Made by a program: the position numbers and the translations under genes
Shown: in pieces, positions 20,241 through 30,573 of the stretch
Position numbering within the stretch: position 1 is the stretch's first letter
How the letters are laid out: the number at the start of each line of letters is the position of its first letter
DNA from: Paguma larvata
Lineage: Eukaryota > Chordata > Mammalia > Carnivora > Viverridae
Length of the DNA: 64,000 nt
Reading direction: 5' to 3'
NCBI GenBank assembly: GCA_030068075.1
Contig: CM057823.1
Coordinates: 13,178,485 to 13,242,484 of the forward strand
Notes under the pieces: generated by a model
What the model saw: only the letters and a program-made list of their open reading frames with translations
Told to the model about the DNA's origin: nothing
Database searches by the model: none

Positions 20241-23200
20241 TTATGTTTTATCTCCCTCCCTCTCTGTGTCTTTTTTTTCTTTCCCCTCTTCCCCTCCCCC
20301 TGGTTTTTGCTTAGTTTCACAAAGTCCACCTATTCGTGGAAACATATGGTATCTGTCTTTTTCTGACTGACTTATTTCACTTAACATAATACCCTCCAGT
20401 TCCATCCATGTTGCTACACATGGCCAGATTTCATTTTTTCTCATTGCCACGTAGTAGTCCATTGTATATAAGTACCATAACTTCTTTATCCATTCGTCAG
20501 TTGATGGGCACTTGGTCTCTTTCCATGATTTGGCTATTGTCGAAAGTGCTGCTATGAACATTGGGGTACACGTGCTCCTATGCATCAGCATTCCTGTGTC
20601 TCTTGGGTAGATTCCTAGCAGGGCTATTGCTGGGTCATAGGGTAGCTCTATTTTCATTTTTTTGAGGAACCTCCACACCGTTTTCCAGAGTGGCTGCACC
20701 AGTTTGCATTCCCACCAACAGTGTAGGAGGGTGCCTACTTCTCCACATCCTCGCCAGCATCTATAGTTTCCTGATTTGTTCATTTTAGCCACTCTGACTG
20801 GGGTGAGGTGGTATCTCAGTGTAGTTTTGATTTGTATTTCCCTGATGATGAGTGACATTGAGCATCGTTTCATGTGTCTGTTGGCCATCTGAATGTCCCC
20901 TTTGGAGAAGTGTCTATTCATATCTTCCGCCCATTTCTTCACTGGGTTGTTTGTTTTTCGGGTTTGGAGTTTGGCAAGTTCTTTATAAATTTTAGATATT
21001 AGTCCTTTATCCGATATGTCATTTGCGATGATCTTTTCCCATTCCGTTGGTTGCCTATTCGTTTTGTTGGTTGTTTCTTTTGCCGTGCAGAAGCTTTTTA
21101 TCTTGATGAGGTCCCAATAGTTCATCTTTGCTTTTAATTCTCTTGCCTTTGGAGACGTGTCGAGTAAGAAATTGGTGCATCTTAGGTCAAAGAGGCTTTT
21201 TCCTGTTTTCTCCTCTAGGATTTTGACGGTTTCCTGTCTCACATTCAGATCTTTTATCCATTTAGAATTTATTTTTGTGAGTGGTGTAAGAAAGTGGTCT
21301 AGTTTCATTCTTTTGCATGTTGCTGTCCAATTCTCCCAGCACCATTTGTTAAAAAGGCTGTCTTTTTTCCATTGGATACATTTTCCCACTTTGTCAAAGA
21401 TTAGTTGGCCATATACTTGCGGGTCCATTTCTGAGTTTTCTATTCTATTCCATTGGTCTATGTGTCTGTTTTTGTGCCAATACCATACAGTCTTGATGAC
21501 CACCGCTTTGTAGTAGAGGTTAAAGTCTGGGATTGTGATGCCTCCCACCTTGGTTTTATTCTTCAGTATTACTTTGGCTATTCGAGGTCTTTTGTGGTTC
21601 CATACAAATTTTAGTATTGTTTGCTCTAGCTTTGAGAAGAATGCTGGTGCAATTTTGATTGGGATTGCATTGAATGTGTAGATTGCTTTGGGTAGTATTG
21701 CCATTTTGACAATATTTATTCTTCCAATCCATGAGCATGGGATGTTTTTCCATTTCCTTGTGTCTTCCTCAATTTCCTTCATAAGTTTTTTATAGTTTTC
21801 AGTGTAGAGGTCTTTCACATCTTTGGTTAGGTTTATTCCTAAGTATTTTATGGTTTTTGGTGCAATTGTGAAAGGGATTAGCTTCTTTATTTCTCTTTCT
21901 GCTGCTTCATTGTTGGTGTATAGAAATGCCACCGATTTCTGTACATTGATTTTGTATCCTGCAACTTTGCTGAAATCATGAATCAGTTCTAGTAGGCTTT
22001 TGGTGGATTCTGTCGGGTTTTCCATGTAAAGTATCATGTCATCTGCAAAAAGTGAAAGTTTGACTTCCTCCTTGCCAATCTTGATGCCTTTTATTTTGTT
22101 TTGTTGTCTGATTGCTGATGCTAAGACTTCCAGCACTATGTTAAATAGCAGTGGCGAGAGTGGACACCCCTGTCGTGTTCCTGATCTCAGGGGGAAGTCT
22201 TTCAGTTTTTCCCCATTGAGGATGATATGAGCTGTGGGCTTTTCATATATGGCTTTTATGATGTTTAAGTATGTTCCTTCTATCCCGACTTTCTCGAGAG
22301 TTTTTATTAAGAAAGGATGCTGTATTTTGTCAAATGCTTTTTCTGCATCTATTGACAGGATCATATGGTTCTTATCTTTTCTTTTGTTGATGTGATGTAT
22401 CACGTTGATTGATTTGCGAATATTGAACCAGCCCTGCAACCCAGGGATGAATCCTACTTGATCATGGTGGATAATTCTCTTTATATGCTGTTGGATTCGA
22501 TTTGCTAATATCTTGTTGAGAATTTTTGCATCCATATTCATCAGGGATATTGGCCTGTAATTTTCTTTCTTTGCTGGGTCTCTATCTGGTTTGGGAATCA
22601 AAGTGATGCTGGCTTCATAGAATGAGTCCGGGAGTTTTCCTTCCGTTTCAATTTTTTGGAACAGCTTGAGGAGAATAGGAATTAACTCTGTTTTAAATGT
22701 CTGGTAAAATTCCGCAGGAAAGCCATCTGGTCCAGGGCTTTTATTTGCTGGGAGGTTTTTAATAACGGATTCTATTTCTTCACTAGTTATGGGTCTGTTC
22801 AAATTTTCTATTTCTTCCCGTTTGAGTTTTGGTAGCGTGTGGCTATTTAGGAAGCTGTCCATTTCTTCCAGATTGCCAAGTTTGGTGGCATATAATTTTT
22901 CATAGTATTCTCTGATGATTGCTTGTATCTCTGAGGGATTGGTTGTAATTTCTCCCTTTTCATTCACGATTTTATTTATTTGAGTTCTCTCTCTTTTCTT
23001 TTTGAGAAGCCTGGCTAGAGGTTTGTCTATTTTGTTTATTTTTTCAAAGAACCAGCTTTTGGTTTCATTGATCTGTTCCACTACCTTTTCTGTCTCCATA
23101 TGGTTAATTTGAGCTCTGATCTTTGTTATTTCTCTCTTTCTGCTGGGCTTGGGTTGTTTTAGTTGATCTGCTTCTAGTTCCTTTAGGCGTGCTGTTAGAA

Positions 23201-24164
23201 TTTGTGTTATTGATTTTTCTTGTTTCTTGAGATGGGCCTGGATTGCAATATATTTCCCTCTCAGGACTGCCTTTGCTGCATCCCAGAGCGTTTGGATTGT
23301 TGTATTTTCATTTTCATTTGTTTCCATGTATTTTTTAATTTCTTCTCTGATGGCTTGGTTGACCCAGTCATCTTTTAGTAGGTTATTTCTTAGCCGCCAT
23401 GTTCTTGGATATTTTCCAGGCTTTCTCCTGTGGTTGATTTCAAGTTTCAAAGCATTGTGGTCTGACACTGTACACGGTATGATCTCAATTCTTTTATATT
23501 TATTCAGAGCTTCCCTGTGCCCCAGAATGTGGTCTATCTTGGAAAATGTACCGTGTGCAGATGAGAAGAATGTAAATTCCTTTGCTTCTGGATGAAGGAC
23601 CCTAAAGATGTCTGTGAGGCCCATCTGTCCTAATGTGTCATTCAGGGCTATTGTTTCTGCGGAGATTTTCTGTTTTGTTGATCTATCCAATGCTGAGAGT
23701 GGAGTGTTGAGATCCCCTACTATTAGGACATTTTTATCGATGAGGTTGCTAATGTTTGTAATTAGTTGTTTTACAAATTTGGGTGCCCCTGAATTCGGTG
23801 CGTAGATATTTACAATTGTTAGCTCTTCCTGCTGGATGGTCCCTGAGACTATTATATAATGTCCTTCCTCATCTCTTATTACATCGTTCATTTTAAAGTC
23901 TAATTTGTCTGATATAAGTGTGGCTACTCCGGCTTTCTTCTGACTTCCAGTAGCATGGTAGATAGTTCTCCATCCCCTCACTTTCAATCTGAAGGTGTCT
24001 TCAGGTTTAAGATGAGTTTCTTGAAGACAGCAAATAGATGGGTCTTGTTTTTTAATCCATTCTGTTATCCTGTGTCTTTTGATTGGTGCATTTAGTCCAT
24101 TTACATTCAGTGTTAATATTGAAAAATATGGGCTTACAGTCACTGTATTATCTGTAAGTTTCAT
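20241..24164 (-). CDS. LINE-1 ORF2p: endonuclease and reverse transcriptase
   Basis: A 1307-residue open frame. ORF2p nicks target DNA and primes reverse transcription of its own RNA (and SINE RNA) at the nick. The endonuclease domain (about 1-245) keeps N20, E49 (in CCLQETHL), Y121, D151 and N153 (GDLNTP), D211 (SKIDHI), and D235-H236 ([10 protein letters not shown]). The RT domain (about 470-780) has D606 ([11 protein letters not shown]) and the L1-type FADD box at 706-709. The C-terminal Cys-rich knuckle is C1136-x3-C1140-x7-H1148-x4-C1153. The start is 47 bp after the ORF1 stop, usual for L1. From memory, the protein is some 30 residues longer than human ORF2p, through a charged tail ([11 protein letters not shown] end) that the truncated copy at 928-1160 also carries. 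I see no frameshift, stop or lost key residue. Translation probably depends on unconventional initiation after ORF1, as in other L1s. Confidence 0.97.
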   Translation of the reverse strand: MKLTDNTVTVSPYFSILTLNVNGLNAPIKRHRITEWIKKQDPSICCLQETHLKPEDTFRLKVRGWRTIYHATGSQKKAGVATLISDKLDFKMNDVIRDEEGHYIIVSGTIQQEELTIVNIYAPNSGAPKFVKQLITNISNLIDKNVLIVGDLNTPLSALDRSTKQKISAETIALNDTLGQMGLTDIFRVLHPEAKEFTFFSSAHGTFSKIDHILGHREALNKYKRIEIIPCTVSDHNALKLEINHRRKPGKYPRTWRLRNNLLKDDWVNQAIREEIKKYMETNENENTTIQTLWDAAKAVLRGKYIAIQAHLKKQEKSITQILTARLKELEADQLKQPKPSRKREITKIRAQINHMETEKVVEQINETKSWFFEKINKIDKPLARLLKKKRERTQINKIVNEKGEITTNPSEIQAIIREYYEKLYATKLGNLEEMDSFLNSHTLPKLKREEIENLNRPITSEEIESVIKNLPANKSPGPDGFPAEFYQTFKTELIPILLKLFQKIETEGKLPDSFYEASITLIPKPDRDPAKKENYRPISLMNMDAKILNKILANRIQQHIKRIIHHDQVGFIPGLQGWFNIRKSINVIHHINKRKDKNHMILSIDAEKAFDKIQHPFLIKTLEKVGIEGTYLNIIKAIYEKPTAHIILNGEKLKDFPLRSGTRQGCPLSPLLFNIVLEVLASAIRQQNKIKGIKIGKEEVKLSLFADDMILYMENPTESTKSLLELIHDFSKVAGYKINVQKSVAFLYTNNEAAEREIKKLIPFTIAPKTIKYLGINLTKDVKDLYTENYKKLMKEIEEDTRKWKNIPCSWIGRINIVKMAILPKAIYTFNAIPIKIAPAFFSKLEQTILKFVWNHKRPRIAKVILKNKTKVGGITIPDFNLYYKAVVIKTVWYWHKNRHIDQWNRIENSEMDPQVYGQLIFDKVGKCIQWKKDSLFNKWCWENWTATCKRMKLDHFLTPLTKINSKWIKDLNVRQETVKILEEKTGKSLFDLRCTNFLLDTSPKARELKAKMNYWDLIKIKSFCTAKETTNKTNRQPTEWEKIIANDISDKGLISKIYKELAKLQTRKTNNPVKKWAEDMNRHFSKGDIQMANRHMKRCSMSLIIREIQIKTTLRYHLTPVRVAKMNKSGNYRCWRGCGEVGTLLHCWWECKLVQPLWKTVWRFLKKMKIELPYDPAIALLGIYPRDTGMLMHRSTCTPMFIAALSTIAKSWKETKCPSTDEWIKKLWYLYTMDYYVAMRKNEIWPCVATWMELEGIMLSEISQSEKDRYHMFPRIGGLCETKQKPGGGEEGKEKKDTEREGDKT

Positions 24165-24211
24165 GTTTGTAAGGCTGTCTCTGGTAGTTTATGTTCTTTG
24201 CCTCCTTATTT

Positions 24212-25105
24212 TCATAGAATGCCCCTCAGGATCTCTTGCAGTGCTGGCTTATTTGTGATAAATTCTTTCAGTTTTTGTTTGTTGGGAAAAACCTTGATCT
24301 CTCCTTCTATTCTGAATGACAGGCTAGCCGGATACAGAATTCTTGGTTGCATGTTCTTCTTGCTCATCACATTGAAGATATCCTGCCATTCCTTTCTGGC
24401 TTGCCAAGTTTCCGTAGATAAGTCTGCTACTACCCTTATAGGTCTCCCTTTGTATGTTAGGGTTCTTTTGTCCCTAGCTGCTTTCAGGATTCTCTCCCTA
24501 TCTTTGTATTTTGCCAGCTTCACTATGATGTGCCGTGCAGAAGGTCTATTCAAGTTACGTCTGAGGGGAGTTCTCTGTGCCTCTTGGATTTCCATGCCCG
24601 TTTCCTTTCTCATGTTGAGGAAGTTCTCAGCAATGATTTGTTCCAGAACCCCTTCGACTCCTTTCTCTCTCTCTTCTTCCTCTGGAACTCCTATGATACG
24701 GATATTGTTTCTTTTGAGTGCATCGCTCAGCTCTCGAATTCTCCTTTCCTGTTCCTGGATCAGCTTCTCTCTCTTTTTATCTGCTTCCTCTTTTTCAATG
24801 ATTTTGTCTTCTAAGGCACTAACTCTTTCCTCTACCTCTTCAATCCGTGCTGTGGCTGCTTCCAGTTTCCCCTGTATTTCTTCCAATGTCTTCTTTAATT
24901 CTTCTTGACCGTTTTTAAGGTCTTTGAACTTTGCCTCGTGGGACTCCTTGCATTCATCTAAGCTTTTTTCAAGGCCAGCAATTAGTTTTATGATTAACAT
25001 TCTATATTCAAGTTCTGTTATGTTGCTTATATCTGTTTTCATTAATTCTTGAGCTGTCACTACTTCTTGTAGACTCTTTTGAGGAGAATTCTTCCGTCTC
25101 GTCAT
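24212..25105 (-). CDS. LINE-1 ORF1p: trimeric RNA-binding protein
   Basis: 297 residues from the ATG at 25103-25105 (MTRRKNSPQK). The frame is open upstream to another ATG at 25201, which would add 32 residues. I prefer the inner start because the older L1 starts at the same point (MTKQRNSTQK at 7710). ORF1p coats L1 RNA as a trimer and acts as a chaperone in the cytoplasmic particle. Residues about 30-125 are a long coiled coil rich in E/K with leucine-type heptads (EEIQGKLEAATARIEEVEER). About 126-222 is the RRM-like part (ALKRNNIRIIGVPEEEERE, ARHIIVKLAKYKDRERIL). About 223-297 is the C-terminal domain (STETWQARKEWQDIFNVM, PRILYPASLSFRIEGEIK). It is a little shorter than human ORF1p. No breaks were seen. 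Confidence 0.95.
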   Translation of the reverse strand: MTRRKNSPQKSLQEVVTAQELMKTDISNITELEYRMLIIKLIAGLEKSLDECKESHEAKFKDLKNGQEELKKTLEEIQGKLEAATARIEEVEERVSALEDKIIEKEEADKKREKLIQEQERRIRELSDALKRNNIRIIGVPEEEEREKGVEGVLEQIIAENFLNMRKETGMEIQEAQRTPLRRNLNRPSARHIIVKLAKYKDRERILKAARDKRTLTYKGRPIRVVADLSTETWQARKEWQDIFNVMSKKNMQPRILYPASLSFRIEGEIKVFPNKQKLKEFITNKPALQEILRGIL

Positions 25106-25547
25106 TTTGGCTGGATGTGTTATGGGTTGTTTCTTGAAGTTGCCCTGGAAAGGAAAACTGACAGACACACAGAACACAGAAATACTCAAACGTACCGACA
25201 AATGGTCCAGACAAGCAGTTCACAACAGAAAAAAATAACAAGTGACTCTCTGAGGGCAATGTCCTGAAGTAACCGCTACACGTTAAGGACAGGGTATGTA
25301 GTGTGCTGGTGGCAGAGCATATATAGACAGAATAATGACTGGTGCAGGGAGAAGAAGGAAATGGACTTTGCCCAGGTAGAGCGACTAAAGGGTTTAATCC
25401 AGACTGATAGAAATCAGAATAAGGACAGGTGCGAGGGAAAAGGAATAAGATCGATGTCGTCTAGATGAACTTATATGGCCTGGTTATTCCAGAAAAAGGG
25501 CTAGGGAAGTAAAGAAGAGGTTGTAGGACATGTCCTCGAAGAGTGGG

Positions 25548-25670
25548 TTAAAAAAACAAAACAAAAACAAAAAACAAAAAACAAAAAACAAAACAAAAAA
25601 AAAACCCAAACAAAACAAACAAACAAACAAACAAAAAACAAAAAAACAAAAAACAAAAAGAACGAAAAAA
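25548..25670 (+). repeat. (CAAA)n/A-rich tract in L1 5' UTR
   Basis: AAAACAAAACAAAAACAAAA-type sequence of about 120 bp, that is GTTTT-rich in L1 sense. The older L1 has an A-rich plus-strand region at the equivalent place (7740-8330). Confidence 0.9.
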
Positions 25671-26051
25671 ATGATTAAGCCAGTCAGTACCCTGGATGAC
25701 CAGCTCAGGGATGGGGATCGGTAGGAGTGAGAAAGGGAGGGATAAATTTAAAAAGAAGAAATGACTGGCGTTACTCCAGGCAGCAATCTCCACTTGGATC
25801 AGTCGCTCCTGCTGATAGTTTGGGAGGGGCGTGGTTTAGTGTAGGCGGGTCCGGCCTCCACTGCTGCAGGGATGGCTTCTGGGGTGACTTCCTGGCTTGT
25901 GAGACAACAATGGCGTCTCTCCAGACCCGCGCCACCAGTCCTGGAGGCTTTATTCGCCCCTTTATTTCTGTTCTCTCTCCACCGCCCACGCCAGCCTAGT
26001 GTGGTTTACTGGAGCCGCGCCTGGGGCTGCCTGGGTCCCTGCGGCGTGCGT

Positions 26052-26471
26052 GCCCGGAGGCGCTGGGCGAGGGTGGCGCGGTGGCGCGGCCGTCTGCTAC
26101 CCCCCGATTTGGCTGTAACTGTGCCGGGGTTAGAGGTGCTCCGCAGGAGCCGCCGCCTGAGTCCCCCCTGCCTGTCCCGGCAGCGCGCGCGCCCCGGAGG
26201 CGCTGGGCGAGGGTGGCGCGGTGGCGCGGCCGTCTGCTACCCCCCGATTTGGCTGTAACTGTGCGGGGGTTAGAGGTGCTCCGCAGGAGCCGCTGCCTGG
26301 GTCCCCCCTGCCTGTCCCAGCAGCGCGCGCGCCCCGGAGGCGCTGGGCGAGGGTGGCGCGGTGGTGCGGCCGTCTGCCACCCCCCGATTTCGTTATAATT
26401 GTGCCGGGGTTAGAGGTGCTCCGCAGGCGGCGCCGCCTGCGTCCCCGCTGCCAGTCCCTCCCGCGCGTGTC
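26052..26471 (-). repeat. Three 140-bp tandem repeats in the L1 promoter region
   Basis: Units begin at about 26052, 26192 and 26332. Each carries CCCGGAGGCGCTGGGCGAGG, then a GTCTGCTACCCCCCGATTT-like block and GGGGTTAGAGGTGCTCCGCA. Units 1 and 2 are nearly identical. Unit 3 is more diverged (GTCTGCCACC, CGTTATAATTG) and its end is incomplete. CpG-dense. This resembles monomer-type or VNTR-type L1 promoters. Confidence 0.9.
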
Positions 26472-26862
26472 CCAGTGGCTCAGGACGGGGTTGGTGCGGT
26501 CCCAGCAGCGCGCGGGGATTGCTGCTGTTTGCCACTGAACTTCTCTTCAAAAGCCCTGCATTTAGGGGCTGGATGGTCGCAGTCTCACCCGCTCTGGCCC
26601 TCTCGTTCAGATGTTGTTCGATCGGCACTTTCCCAGCTATCTCCGAAGACACTCACCCTCCCCTCAGCTCAACTTCCCAAATTCGAGTTCGTTTTATCCG
26701 ACCCAGATTAAACTCACGATTTAGTTGGGCCGTGTCTGTTTCCGCCTTAGTTTCTTGTCAGCTCTAGCACCTTTTCCCCCCGATTTTGGAGTTGAGAGAG
26801 AGACAGTGGTTTCAGTCGTCCCCCTTTAAAGGGCAAGCGAAATACTGGAGCCCCCTACTCCT

Positions 26863-26873
26863 CCGCCATGTTG
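26863..26873 (-). promoter_or_regulatory. YY1-like site at the young L1 5' end
   Basis: CCGCCATGTTG on the plus strand (CAACATGGCGG in L1 sense), about 10 bp from the element start. It matches the YY1 core and the position seen in the older L1 at 9586. Confidence 0.65.
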
Positions 26874-26884
26874 CCCCAGTATCA

Positions 26885-26899
26885 ATTCTAGGCAAATCT
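26885..26899. repeat. TSD of the full-length L1, 5' side
   Basis: ATTCTAGGCAAATCT, identical to 20065-20079. Confidence 0.95.
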
Positions 26900-27049
26900 A
26901 AGAGAATGATTGATAAATTATAAATTCCTACTAGTTAAATTTCAAGACAAGAAAGTTCCTGAGGGCTGATGAACACACGCTTCCCAGTAGGAGTCTATTG
27001 ACCTTTCTTCTCTCTCACAGTGTCTCTCCATCTGGGCATTTATTTATGT

Positions 27050-27240
27050 TTTGCACGATTTCTTGAGAGCTTACTATGTTCCAAGGCTCATGACTGTTCT
27101 TTACTTTCATTAGCTCATTGAAGGCTCCCAACAAGTCTACGAGGCAGCCATCATTATCTCCATTTTTTACAAAGGAAACTGAGACCCAGAGGGATTAAGT
27201 TTTGTGCCCTCATTCTTTTAGCTGGTGGAGCTGGGCGTCC
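27050..27240 (-). repeat. MIR, reverse orientation
   Basis: TTACTATGTTCCAAGGCTCATGACTG, TTAGCTCATTGAAGGCTCCC, ATCATTATCTCCATTTTTTAC and AACTGAGACCCAGAGGGATTAAG follow MIR antisense order. Confidence 0.7.
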
Positions 27241-27287
27241 CATCAATTCTATGGACTGACCACAGCTTCCATAACTTAATACTATGG

Positions 27288-27340
27288 TACACACAGACAC
27301 ATACACAGACGCACAGACACACACGCGCGCACGCACACAC
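27288..27340 (+). repeat. (CA)n microsatellite, interrupted
   Basis: ACACAGACACATACACAGACGC then ACACACGCGCGCACGCACACAC. Confidence 0.9.
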
Positions 27341-27845
27341 TTTAAAAATTGAGGTAAAATTCACAGAACATAAATTCACCATTTTAACCATCTTCAGGTG
27401 TACAGTTCCGTCGCTTTGAGTACATTCACAAGGTGGTGCAACCATCGCTACTAATTCTGAACAGTTGCATCCCTGCACACCCGTTAAGAAGTCACTTCCC
27501 ACTTTCCCTTCCCATCAGCCTCGGGCAACCCCTAATTGGCTTTCTGTCTTTGTGGATTTTCCTATTCTGGACATTTCATATAAATGGAATCATCTAATGT
27601 GTGGTCTTTTGGGTCTGGCTTCTTTCATTAATTTTCAGGGCTCATCATGTCGTGGCATGTATCAGTACTTCATACCTTCTTATGCCTGAATAATATTCCA
27701 GTGTATGGATATACCACATTTTGTTTGCTCATTAATTAATGATATTTGAGTTGTTCCAGTTTTGTTTACAACTTTTGGCTATTACGAATAATGCTGCTAT
27801 GAGCATCCATGTATAGTTTTTATTTCAATATACATTTATTCTTAT

Positions 27846-28056
27846 TTAAAAAAATTTTTTTAAGTGTTTATTTTTGAGATAGAGAGTAAGAGCACGAGTG
27901 GTGGAGGGGCAGAGAGAGAGGGAGACAGAGAATCTGAAGCAGGCTCCAGGCTCTGAGCTGTCAGCACAAAGCCCAACATGGGGCTTGAACTTATAAACCG
28001 CGAGATCATGACCTGAGCTGAAGTCTGATGCCCAATGACTGAGCCACCAGACACCC
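27846..28056 (-). mobile_element. CAN-SINE
   Basis: Tail TTTAAGTGTTTATTTTTGAG, body GAATCTGAAGCAGGCTCCAG, head ending GAGCCACCAGACACCCC. Inserted in the ancient L1. Confidence 0.9.
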
Positions 28057-28066
28057 CAACACAGAT

Positions 28067-28264
28067 TTTTTTAAAGTTTATTTGAGAGAGGGAGAGAGAG
28101 CATGAACAGGGAGGGGCACAGAGAAGGAGAGAGAAAATCCCAAGCAGGCTCTACACTATCAGCACAGAGCCCAACGCAGGGCTCAAACCCATGAACCACG
28201 AGATCATGACCTGAGCCAAAGTCAAGAGTCAGATATTTAACTGGCTGAGTTACCCAGGTGCCCC
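28067..28264 (-). mobile_element. CAN-SINE
   Basis: Second copy ten bases after the first, in the same orientation, head GTTACCCAGGTGCCCC. Older subtype with CAAGAGTCAGATATTTAAC. Confidence 0.9.
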
Positions 28265-28545
28265 TGAACATACATTTTTAATTCTTTTAGGTATATACCT
28301 AGGAGTAGAATTGCTGGGTAGTGTGGTAATTCTATGTCTAACTTTTTGAAGAACTGCCAAACTTATCCCTAGTGGCTGCACCATTTTATATTACTACCAG
28401 CAATATGTAAAGGGTCCATTTCCTCTGCATTGTTTCCAAAACTTGCCATTTTCCATTAAAAAAAAATTACAGCTATCTTAATGGGTATAAATAGTGTCTC
28501 ATCGTGGTTTTGATTTGCGTTTACTGAGTAATGATACTGGAGTTT

Positions 28546-30110
28546 TCATTTCTTTATTGTATTTTATTTTTTAACTCCAGAGTTTCTATTTGGCTCCTTT
28601 TTATAATTTCTGGCTGCTTAGTGATATTTTCTATCTGGTAAGATATCATTCTCATCGTTTCCTTTACTTCTTTGTACATTGTTTCCTTTGCCGATTTAAG
28701 TATATTTAAAATAATTAATATAAAATTTTTGTCTAGTAAGTCCAATGTCTGGGCTTCCTCAGGGACACTTTCTATTAATTTCCTCATTTCCTCTTTTTTG
28801 ACTTAGAAAATATTTATCTTGAGAGACAGAGCAAGTGAGTGGGGGAGGGACAGAGAGAGGGGGAGAGAGAGTATCCTAAGCAGGCTCTGTGCTGTCAGTG
28901 CAGAGCCCTGTATGGGCTCGATCTCATGACCCTGAGATCATGACCTGAGCTGAAATCAAGAGGCAGAGTCTCAACTAACTGAGTCACCCAGGCGCCCCCT
29001 ATTTTTTGACTTTCTTACTTCTTTTCATGTCTTGTCATTTTTTATTGAAAGCGGAACATTTTGAATATTAGAACATGGCAACTCCATTTATCAGATTCTC
29101 TCCCACTTTCCTCCGTGTTCTCCCCTAGGGTATCTTGTGGCTGCTTGTTGTAGTTATTGTTTTTTAGTGACTTTTCTGAACTAATTTTATGGAGTCTGCA
29201 TTCTTCATCATGCATGGTTACTGAAATCTCTGCTCTGTTAGTTCAGCGGTCAGTCAGTGATTCTACAGAGATATCTTTAAATGCCTAGAACCTGAACAAA
29301 AGTCTCCCGTTCTTTGGAGAAGGGCTCTGTAGGTGTTGGCATGCCTTCAACGCTCAGTCAGGTAGTTTACAACTCTGTTTCAGCCTTCATTTCCTGCCTG
29401 TTCAGAGCCTGAACATCCGCCAAAGGTGAGAGCTTGGAGCTTTCTCAGATCTTTTTTGAGCATGTGTTCAGTCCTGAGCATGTGTATGGCCTTTTAGAGT
29501 CTTAGGAATACATGGGACCTTTTCAAAGCCCTTATTTCTCCGGAGCATTTGATTTCCTAGCCTTTGCTCCCAAGCTCTTCGGTTCATCTGTTGTTCATTC
29601 CGAATTTTATCCTTTGCTCTAGGTGGTATCAGCTAGTATGTTTTCATTTAAATGTTTTTGACAAACATCACCCTCCCAAGCCTCCCCCCTCTAGGTAGCT
29701 GTCTCCATCGTGGGCAAGTTCTGACTTCTGTGAAATAGTGGCAAGCCCTTTGACCTAGTCCTTCAGGGCGCCACCAGACTGGTCAAAATAAGCAACCGCA
29801 ATCTTTAAGATCTGCCCTGCTCCTCCAGTACTAGGTGCCTGCACTGGGAATGTGGGCTGTTGTCTTCAAGGCCATCGCCAGGTTGGGGTGGACGATGGGG
29901 CCAGGGTAAGTTACAAATACCACAGTGCATTCTTCCCAGATTTCAACTGTTTTTTCCTTGATTAAACACCCCCTATTTGCCATATGCTGATTAAATTCCA
30001 GCATTCTGAAAAAGTGGAGTCTGACAAATTTTGCCGGTTTATTCATTGCTTTTATGGAGAGATGGACTTTTAGATTTCCCTTCGTTGCCATTTTCCCTGA
30101 TGTCCCTCAG
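28546..30110 (-). mobile_element. HAL1/ancient L1 5' region, split by a SINE
   Basis: AGAGTTTCTATTTGGCTCC, TAAGTCCAATGTCTGGGCTTCC, CATGTCTTGTCATTTTTTATTG and, at 30040-30080, TTTTATGGAGAGATGGACTTTTAG are antisense landmarks of half-L1 (HAL1) or a related old L1. The middle (29340-29830) is weaker. The short minus-strand frames at 28554-28787 and 29831-30091 are decayed remnants. Confidence 0.55.
28805..28999 (-). mobile_element. CAN-SINE with short TSD
   Basis: TTTTTTGACTT occurs before (28794-28804) and after (29003-29013). Head GAGTCACCCAGGCGCCCC. Confidence 0.88.
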
Positions 30111-30317
30111 TAACTGAATCCTATGGTAGAGTGCCTCTTTCATGAAACTAGATTAATACCAGATGTTTACGTGATCTGTAAAGTCTGAGTCAGGATTCCG
30201 AGGGCTTGGGGGGGTCTGTCACTGAATTGTGAGAGCTCAGTCATTCCTTTATTATACAGATCCCCAGTCCAGAAAGGAACCTCTATTCCTGGAAAACAAG
30301 ACAGACACATTCTTTTA

Positions 30318-30554
30318 TTTTATTTTTTATTTTTTTTAATATTTGTTTTTGAGAGAGAGAGAGAGAGAGAAAGACCGAGCATGAACAGGGTAGGGGCAGA
30401 AAGTGAGAGAGAGACACACTCATAGAATCCGAAGCAGGCTCGAGGCTCCAAGCTGTCAGCACAGAGCCCGACACGGGGCTCAAATCCACAAACCGTGAGA
30501 TCATGACCTGAGCTGAAGTCAGGTGCTTAACTGACTGAGCCACCCAGGCGCCCC
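30318..30554 (-). mobile_element. CAN-SINE with TSD
   Basis: Long poly(T)/TTTATTTT tail, (GA)n, head CACCCAGGCGCCCC. AAGACAGACACATTCTTT before and AAGATGGACATTTTCTT after are the aged TSD. Confidence 0.9.
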
Positions 30555-30573
30555 AAGATGGACATTTTCTTAA

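Larger units (their letters stand above)
20080..26884 (-). mobile_element. Full-length LINE-1 with intact ORF1 and ORF2
   Basis: A 6.8 kb minus-strand L1 complete from its 5' end (CCGCCATGTTGCCCC on the plus strand, 26863-26877) to a poly(A) tail (poly T, about 20080-20097). Its parts are a 5' UTR (25106-26884), ORF1 (24212-25105), a 47-bp inter-ORF spacer, ORF2 (20241-24164) and a short 3' UTR (20098-20240). Both frames are open, and the 15-bp TSD is perfect. A truncated relative of the same family lies at 781-1163. Intact frames and a complete promoter region are what an active source element needs. Whether it is transcribed or able to move cannot be read from sequence. Confidence 0.97.
25106..26884 (-). 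promoter_or_regulatory. L1 5' UTR and internal promoter
   Basis: 1.78 kb between the L1 5' end and ORF1. The distal half (about 25990-26540) is very GC- and CpG-rich and holds three 140-bp repeats. The YY1-like site sits at the extreme end (26863-26873). The proximal part includes a long CAAA-type tract (plus strand, 25548-25670). L1 transcripts start at position 1 of such a region from an internal Pol II promoter, and CpG methylation normally silences it. Several plus-strand open frames (25872-26711) run antisense through the repeats. Confidence 0.85.
27341..28545 (-). mobile_element. Ancient L1 3' region, split by two SINEs
   Basis: Three pieces read as antisense of an old mammalian L1 (L1M-type). 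27341-27845 has TTTTAACCATCTTCAGGTGTACAG, AATGGAATCATCTAATGTGTGG and TGGATATACCACATTTTG. 28057-28066 is a short bridge. 28265-28545 has TATATACCTAGGAGTAGAATTGCTGGG and TTTGATTTGCGTTTACTG. No open frame. Confidence 0.75.

Noticed and set aside
19932..20366. 144-codon plus-strand frame
   Set aside because: It runs through a GT microsatellite, poly(T) and the antisense of the L1 3' end.
24198..24908. 236-codon plus-strand frame
   Set aside because: Exact antisense shadow of the L1 ORF1 coding sequence.
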